A DNA stretch of 10,185 bases, from positions 1-10,185 of the forward strand of contig WRLJ01000047.1 of the NCBI GenBank assembly GCA_009777685.1, read 5' to 3'. A program made the position numbers and the translations under genes. Positions 6,283 to 10,185 of the stretch are shown here, piece after piece; the first letter of the stretch is position 1, and each line of letters opens with the position of its first letter. Under the pieces are notes generated by a model, which saw nothing but the letters and a program-made list of their open reading frames with translations, did no database searches and was not told the origin of the DNA. The stretch is from Oscillospiraceae bacterium (GTDB lineage Bacteria; Bacillota; Clostridia; Oscillospirales; UBA929).

Positions 6283-7493
6283 TGGGCATGAACGCGGCCG
6301 GAGCGAAAAAAGCGGGAAAACGCATGAAAACGCCGAAAGCGGAGGCGCGGTCGGCGCGGGTCGCGTATGGCGCGGTGCTGACCGGTTCAGCCCTGCTTGC
6401 GTTGTTTGCCGGCGGGCGCATGGTGTACGCGCTGTTCTATCTATGCCTGCTGCTGCTGCCGCTGTCGCTGGCGCACGCATTCGCCGTGTCGCGGTTTTTA
6501 GGGCTGACCCAGCACGTCAAGCAGATGGCGCTGGATAAGGGCCAGCTCACGTCCTGGACGTTTATCCTTCGCAATGCCTGTTTTCTGCCCGCGCCGTGGA
6601 TCGAGGTCCTGCCGCGCGCGTGCGCCGGCCTGGAGGCCCGGATAGAGCCGACCCGTATGGCTCTTCTGCCCGGCGGCCGTGAAAAACGGACGATCCCCGT
6701 GCAGTTCCGCTATCGCGGCGCGTACCGTCTGGGCATGGAAAAAATCGTCGTGAGAGACGCGATGCGGCTCTTCGCCGTGTCCGTTCCTCTGCCTGAGAGC
6801 GTGCCCGTTCTGGTGTATCCGCGCGTGTATGAGCTGCGCCGTTTCGCGATGTCGCGCCTGACCGAGGAGGACCGGCCCTGCCCGATTGCCCAGCCCTCGG
6901 ACGAGGTGCTGGCGGAGACGCGCAAATACATCCCCGGCGATACCCTGTCCCGGATTCACTGGAACCTGACGGCGCGCAATCAGGAGCTGATGACACGCCT
7001 GTTCGTGCAGGAGGCCGAGCAGCGCGTGATGTGCGTTGTTGATCTGCGGCCCTTCGAGGCCGAGGATACGCGGCTGTGCGAGGACGCGGTGATTGAGGCG
7101 GCGCTGGCGGCGGCGCGGTTCACGCTGTGGAAGGGCGTTCCGCTTTTATTTACGGGCTATGACCGCGGTACGCGCTACGCGGCGGAGGCGCGCGATCTGA
7201 GCCGCTTTGAGGAGTTGAGGCGCGTCTGCGCCGCGCTGAGCTTTGGCGCCTCCCTGCCGCCGGAGCTTCTGCTGAACGACCTGCGCGAATCGCGCTATGT
7301 GATGTTGTTCACGGCGCACGACCCGTCGGACGAGCTGCTCAAGCGCGTGCCCGCCGACGGGTATATGGACGTATTCCGTATCCGCCGCGGCGGCCAGGAC
7401 GCCGTGCCGCCCTACGGCACGGCGGGACGGGTGCGGGTCTTCGCGCTGGACGCGGATGAGCGCCTTCCGGCGGTCATGGAAAACGTGGAATGA
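6282..7493 (+). CDS. DUF58 domain membrane protein (MoxR partner)
   Basis: About 403 residues starting at ATG 6282, whose A is the last base of the moxR stop (TGATG), giving tight translational coupling. A second in-frame ATG lies at 6288. A basic N-terminal tail (1-26) is followed by two hydrophobic segments (about 27-44 and 47-69), then a soluble part. The defining DUF58 motif is clear: RKYIPGDTLSRIHWN (214-228), followed by LTARNQELMTRLF, matching the family's Y.PGD..R.I.W..TAR...L....F. The C-terminal half (VMCVVDLRPF onward) fits the von Willebrand A-like fold described for this family. The biochemical role is unknown. DUF58 proteins sit between a MoxR ATPase and a membrane transglutaminase in many bacteria. 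Here the transglutaminase is displaced by one gene, the DUF1538 protein. Confidence 0.93.
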   Translation: MGMNAAGAKKAGKRMKTPKAEARSARVAYGAVLTGSALLALFAGGRMVYALFYLCLLLLPLSLAHAFAVSRFLGLTQHVKQMALDKGQLTSWTFILRNACFLPAPWIEVLPRACAGLEARIEPTRMALLPGGREKRTIPVQFRYRGAYRLGMEKIVVRDAMRLFAVSVPLPESVPVLVYPRVYELRRFAMSRLTEEDRPCPIAQPSDEVLAETRKYIPGDTLSRIHWNLTARNQELMTRLFVQEAEQRVMCVVDLRPFEAEDTRLCEDAVIEAALAAARFTLWKGVPLLFTGYDRGTRYAAEARDLSRFEELRRVCAALSFGASLPPELLLNDLRESRYVMLFTAHDPSDELLKRVPADGYMDVFRIRRGGQDAVPPYGTAGRVRVFALDADERLPAVMENVE

Positions 7494-7499
7494 GCCGCA
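7492..7499. repeat. 8-base direct repeat GAGCCGCA, left copy
   Basis: GAGCCGCA begins on the last two bases of the DUF58 stop. An identical copy lies at 9051-9058, just after the DUF1538 gene, so the pair brackets that gene. This fits insertion or excision by short homology, but eight bases in GC-rich DNA can recur by chance. Confidence 0.35.
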
Positions 7500-7500
7500 C

Positions 7501-7515
7501 TCCGGCCGGCCCGGA
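7501..7515 (+). other. Small GC-rich hairpin upstream of DUF1538
   Basis: TCCGG (7501-7505) and CCGGA (7511-7515) can pair in a 5-bp stem with a 5-nt loop. No T-run follows, so it is not a terminator. It lies before the DUF1538 ribosome site and may be incidental. Confidence 0.2.
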
Positions 7516-7546
7516 AATGAATGGTGAGGTTGAGGTGAAACGCTGA

Positions 7547-9040
7547 ATGGATGGTTTCCGAAAAACATTAAAGGCGACCGCGCTGGCTGTCGCTCCGATT
7601 GTCGCTGTCGTTCTGATTCTCAGCTTTACGGCCGTGCCGGTCGGGCTGCCGCTGATCATCAATTTTCTGATCGGCTCCGTGCTGATTGTTTTGGGGCTGT
7701 CTGTGTTTCTGATCGGCGTGAATTTATCCATCATGCCGCTGGGCAGCTACACCGGCGAGGCGCTTTCCAAAACGAAACGGCTGTGGGTGCTGGTCCTGGC
7801 CGGGATTATCCTCGGCTTCTTCGTTTCGCTGGCCGAGCCCGGCTTGATTGTTTTGGCCAATCAGGTCGATTTGGTTACGATGGGCCGGCTTCCCGCGATG
7901 AACTTGCTGATTTACGTTTCCGTCGGCTTTGCCGTCGTCCTTTCCATAGGCCTGCGGAGAATCTTCTCAAAAATCCCGTTCTATCTTGTCATTCTGCCGA
8001 TTTATCTCGTCATCGGCGCCGCGTCCCTGCTGATTTCGCCGGAATTTCTGGCCCTCGCGTTTGATGCGTCGGGCGCGACGACCGGAATCATGGCGGTGCC
8101 GTTTATCCTCGCGCTGGGCGTGGGCGTCTCCTCGCGCAAAAAAGACAGCATCGGCTCCGAGGAAGACAGCTTCGGGCTTGTCGCGATGGCTTCCGCCGGC
8201 GCGATCATCGGCGTTATCGTCTTACAGCTGGTTCTGGGGACGGCGGAATATGATTCCGGCCTTCCCATTGAAACGGCGGTGACCGATTCGATCTTCCAGT
8301 CCTTTATCCGGGTCATCCCCAAAACGCTGTATGAGGGCCTGGTTACGCTGCTGCCGCTGCCGGTGGTTTTCCTCCTCCTTCGGCTGACGGTGCTGAAGCT
8401 GAGCCGGAACCGCACACGCAAAATGATCATGGGCTTTATATATTCTTTTTTCGGGCTGGTCATTTTTTTCCTTGGGGTCAACGGCGGCTTCATGGACGTC
8501 GGCACGGTGCTGGGGTATAATCTGGCGTTAAAGGGCAACGACGCGCTGACGATCGCCGTCGGGTTCCTGATCGGACTGATCACAATCGCGGCCGAACCGG
8601 CGGTATACGTTCAGACGAATCAGATCGAAAGCGTGACCAGCGGCCATATCAAGCGAAAGACCGTGCTGGTCCCGCTTTGCGCCGGCGTGGGCTGCGCCGT
8701 TATGCTGGCGGTCATCCGGATTCTGGTTCCGGCGGTCCAGCTCTGGCATTATCTCCTGCCGGGATATATCGTCGCGCTGGGACTGACGTTTTTCACTCCG
8801 AAGCTCTTTGTGGGCATCGCCTTTGACGCGGGCGGCGGCGCCACGGGGCCGATGACGGGGACGTTTATCCTTTCCTTTACACAGGGGATCGCCGCGAGCC
8901 GGGAGGGCGCGAACCTGCTTCTGGACGGGTTCGGGATGATCGCCCTGGTGGCGCTGTTCCCCATTATAACGCTGCAGATTTTGGGCCTGATCTACAAGAT
9001 TAAGACGCGGAAACGGAATGAAAAGAGCCTGAAGCGATGA
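7547..9040 (+). CDS. DUF1538-type integral membrane protein with internal duplication
   Basis: A 497-residue, very hydrophobic protein with about 14 apparent membrane segments. It resembles the DUF1538 family of unknown function. The two halves align at a nearly constant 253-residue offset: KTL (6-8 / 259-261), Asn59 / Asn312 in FL(I)GVN, Glu-Pro (97-98 / 350-351), Asn-Gln (105-106 / 358-359), FDA (172-174 / 426-428) followed by a Gly- and Thr-rich stretch, and Phe-Gly (209-210 / 462-463). Conserved polar and charged residues within membrane segments suggest a transporter or channel. Substrate and topology are unknown. GAGGTG at 7532-7537 lies 9 nt before the ATG. The gene separates DUF58 from the transglutaminase. 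Parts are relatively AT-rich (28 G/C of 60 at 8401-8460), though membrane-protein codons partly explain this. Confidence 0.83.
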   Translation: MDGFRKTLKATALAVAPIVAVVLILSFTAVPVGLPLIINFLIGSVLIVLGLSVFLIGVNLSIMPLGSYTGEALSKTKRLWVLVLAGIILGFFVSLAEPGLIVLANQVDLVTMGRLPAMNLLIYVSVGFAVVLSIGLRRIFSKIPFYLVILPIYLVIGAASLLISPEFLALAFDASGATTGIMAVPFILALGVGVSSRKKDSIGSEEDSFGLVAMASAGAIIGVIVLQLVLGTAEYDSGLPIETAVTDSIFQSFIRVIPKTLYEGLVTLLPLPVVFLLLRLTVLKLSRNRTRKMIMGFIYSFFGLVIFFLGVNGGFMDVGTVLGYNLALKGNDALTIAVGFLIGLITIAAEPAVYVQTNQIESVTSGHIKRKTVLVPLCAGVGCAVMLAVIRILVPAVQLWHYLLPGYIVALGLTFFTPKLFVGIAFDAGGGATGPMTGTFILSFTQGIAASREGANLLLDGFGMIALVALFPIITLQILGLIYKIKTRKRNEKSLKR

Positions 9041-9075
9041 AACGCGCGAGGAGCCGCATGGAGGGCGTGGCATGA
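9037..9075 (+). other. Candidate 12-codon mini-ORF bridging DUF1538 and the transglutaminase
   Basis: The ATG at 9037 overlaps the DUF1538 stop (ATGA, 9037-9040). The frame encodes MKRARSRMEGVA, and its TGA (9073-9075) overlaps the next gene's ATG at 9072 (ATGA again). It mirrors the mini-ORF on the other side of DUF1538. A re-initiation relay is possible, and so is chance. No known family. Confidence 0.2.
9051..9058. repeat. 8-base direct repeat GAGCCGCA, right copy
   Basis: Second copy of the GAGCCGCA found at 7492-7499. It lies 11 bases after the DUF1538 stop and just before the ribosome site of the transglutaminase gene. Together the two copies enclose the DUF1538 gene. Confidence 0.35.
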
Positions 9076-10185
9076 AAGATAAAACCCTGCTGCCTGACGC
9101 GCTGCTGTCCGTTGCCTTCACCGTGACGATGCTGTGCGTCCTGCGGAATACGGTAGTCATTGTGTTTCCGCCGGGGATGATTCTGGGCATTGTGCTGTTG
9201 TGGCATGTGGCGCTGGCGGTCGTTGACCGGCTGAAGCCCTCGCCGATGCTGGCGGGGACGCTTTTGTTCATCCTGGCGGCGATGGTGATTCTCTACGCGG
9301 CGCGCATCGGCGCGGAGGGCGCGGAGGGAAGCTGGCTGAGCGGGTATCTCCGCTGGGCGACGCAGGAGAACGTACAGCACAACGATACGGTCTATTGGCA
9401 GTACCGTATGGCGACGCTGGGCATGGTGAGCTTTGTGTTCTCTCTGGCGCTGTTTCTGCTGATCCGTTGCGAGGCGCATATCGGGCTGATGATGATGGTC
9501 GGCACGTCCATCTTTTTGGGGATGCAGTGGGCGGAATATGAGTACGCGCCGATGCTGCTGTGGTCGTTTTTGTTCCTGATTCTGAGCGCGTCGCTGCGGC
9601 AGGGGCTTTGGAAGGGCGGGCAGCAGGGGCTGCAAATGCTCTGTGCGGCGCCGCTGTGCGCGTTGATTTTGCTGGCCGTGTCCGCGTTCCCGCTGGACGA
9701 GGAGCCGCTGGGACAGCGCATCCTTGACCGTTTCAGCCTGCTTCCCGGGATCAGCTCCGACATCGATTGGGGGCCGTTCGCGTTTTTCAAGGCGGGGCAG
9801 ACCGGCGACGCGACCGACATCCGGCGCGATCTGGGCGGCCCGTTCGAGCCGGACACGCGGACACTGCTGTATCTGCGGGCCGAGAAGCCGCTGTATATGA
9901 AAGCCCGGAGCGCGCGGATCTACACCGGGCGGCGCTGGGAGCCGGACAACCTGCCGCATTACACCTTCACCGACACGCTGTTTCAGACGGCCTACCCGCA
10001 CTACCCGGCGTCATTTACGCACTCCGCCAGCCTCGAGCATATCTTTGGGGATGCCTCCGAGGCGGCTGGGATACAGGCGGAGCGTTACCAGCTTCCCGCG
10101 ACGCTTTCGGAGAGGCTGGACTGGGGCCGGGACGACCCGCGTTTATACAGCCTGAAACGCGCGACGGTGTATTATTGGGAGATGA
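9072..10185 (+). CDS. TgpA-like membrane transglutaminase-family protein (3' partial)
   Basis: An open frame of 371 codons running off the window end without a stop. The ATG at 9072 has GGAGGG at 9060-9065, 6 nt upstream. The first 205 or so residues hold about six or seven hydrophobic segments. They lead into an extracellular region with RDLGGPFEPDTRTLLYLRAE (from 252) and, close after it, IYTGRRWE (283-290). This GGP...LLYL.A..P.Y...YTGR.W pattern is typical of TgpA/DUF3488-type transglutaminase-like proteins, just before their papain-like Cys-His-Asp core. The core, and any DUF4129 tail, would lie beyond the window, so catalytic residues cannot be checked. Context supports the call, since MoxR and DUF58 genes normally accompany this protein. 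Function is envelope-related and largely undefined. The last base of the window belongs to an incomplete codon. Confidence 0.8.
   Translation, partial: MKDKTLLPDALLSVAFTVTMLCVLRNTVVIVFPPGMILGIVLLWHVALAVVDRLKPSPMLAGTLLFILAAMVILYAARIGAEGAEGSWLSGYLRWATQENVQHNDTVYWQYRMATLGMVSFVFSLALFLLIRCEAHIGLMMMVGTSIFLGMQWAEYEYAPMLLWSFLFLILSASLRQGLWKGGQQGLQMLCAAPLCALILLAVSAFPLDEEPLGQRILDRFSLLPGISSDIDWGPFAFFKAGQTGDATDIRRDLGGPFEPDTRTLLYLRAEKPLYMKARSARIYTGRRWEPDNLPHYTFTDTLFQTAYPHYPASFTHSASLEHIFGDASEAAGIQAERYQLPATLSERLDWGRDDPRLYSLKRATVYYWEM

Larger units (their letters stand above)
7490..7546 (+). other. Candidate 18-codon mini-ORF bridging DUF58 and DUF1538
   Basis: The ATG at 7490 overlaps the DUF58 stop (ATGA, 7490-7493). 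The frame encodes MSRTPAGPEMNGEVEVKR and stops with TGA at 7544-7546, immediately before the DUF1538 ATG at 7547. It spans the whole gap, so it could carry ribosomes from one gene to the next, but it may be chance. No known family. Confidence 0.2.

Noticed and set aside
8493..8521. TATAAT at 8516-8521 inside the DUF1538 gene as a promoter for the transglutaminase.
   Set aside because: The -35 position reads TGGACG (4 of 6), there is no TG extension, and the target gene is about 550 bases away. Too weak to annotate.

Overview
This window is a continuous, same-strand run of ten protein genes from what looks like a GC-rich member of the Clostridia (Firmicutes), probably near Oscillospiraceae. 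I infer this from the gene order rdgB-nadD-yqeK-LCP-rsfS-leuS, the LeuRS sequence type (its signature region reads HTRPYTALDA) and the strong G/C preference at third codon positions. It is a placement from pattern memory, not a search. All genes lie on the + strand. Every gap is under about 60 bases, and I see no RNA gene, insertion sequence, CRISPR array or T-tailed terminator.

Left part (1-5301), housekeeping. The end of RdgB (nucleotide-pool cleaning) overlaps nadD (NAD synthesis). Next come yqeK (Ap4A hydrolase), an LCP-family cell-wall ligase, rsfS (ribosome silencing factor) and leuS (leucyl-tRNA synthetase). The set links nucleotide and NAD supply, stress-nucleotide removal, translation control and envelope assembly. 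Two good sigma-A-type promoter candidates sit before the LCP gene. One is inside yqeK (TTGAAA, 17 nt, TATAAT with an extended TG). The other is at the yqeK stop (TTGACA, 16 nt, AATAAT). The LCP-rsfS-leuS part may therefore be transcribed separately from nadD-yqeK. A clean 8-bp hairpin lies between LCP and rsfS.

Right part (5332-10185), an envelope-associated cluster. A MoxR AAA+ ATPase and a DUF58 protein (stop and start overlapping) precede a TgpA-like membrane transglutaminase cut by the window end. This is the well-known MoxR-DUF58-transglutaminase set. Between DUF58 and the transglutaminase lies a 497-residue DUF1538-type membrane protein that is not a usual member of that set. It is a tandem duplication: matching residues recur at a nearly constant 253-residue offset, including conserved Asn, Glu-Pro, Asn-Gln, Phe-Asp-Ala and Phe-Gly positions. 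That suggests an undescribed two-fold pseudosymmetric transporter or channel.

The edges of the DUF1538 gene are also unusual. An 8-base direct repeat (GAGCCGCA) lies on each side, and each junction is spanned by a very short ORF (18 and 12 codons) whose ends touch or overlap the neighbouring stop and start codons. The DUF1538 gene and its junctions are the most promising region of the window. The housekeeping genes look ordinary.
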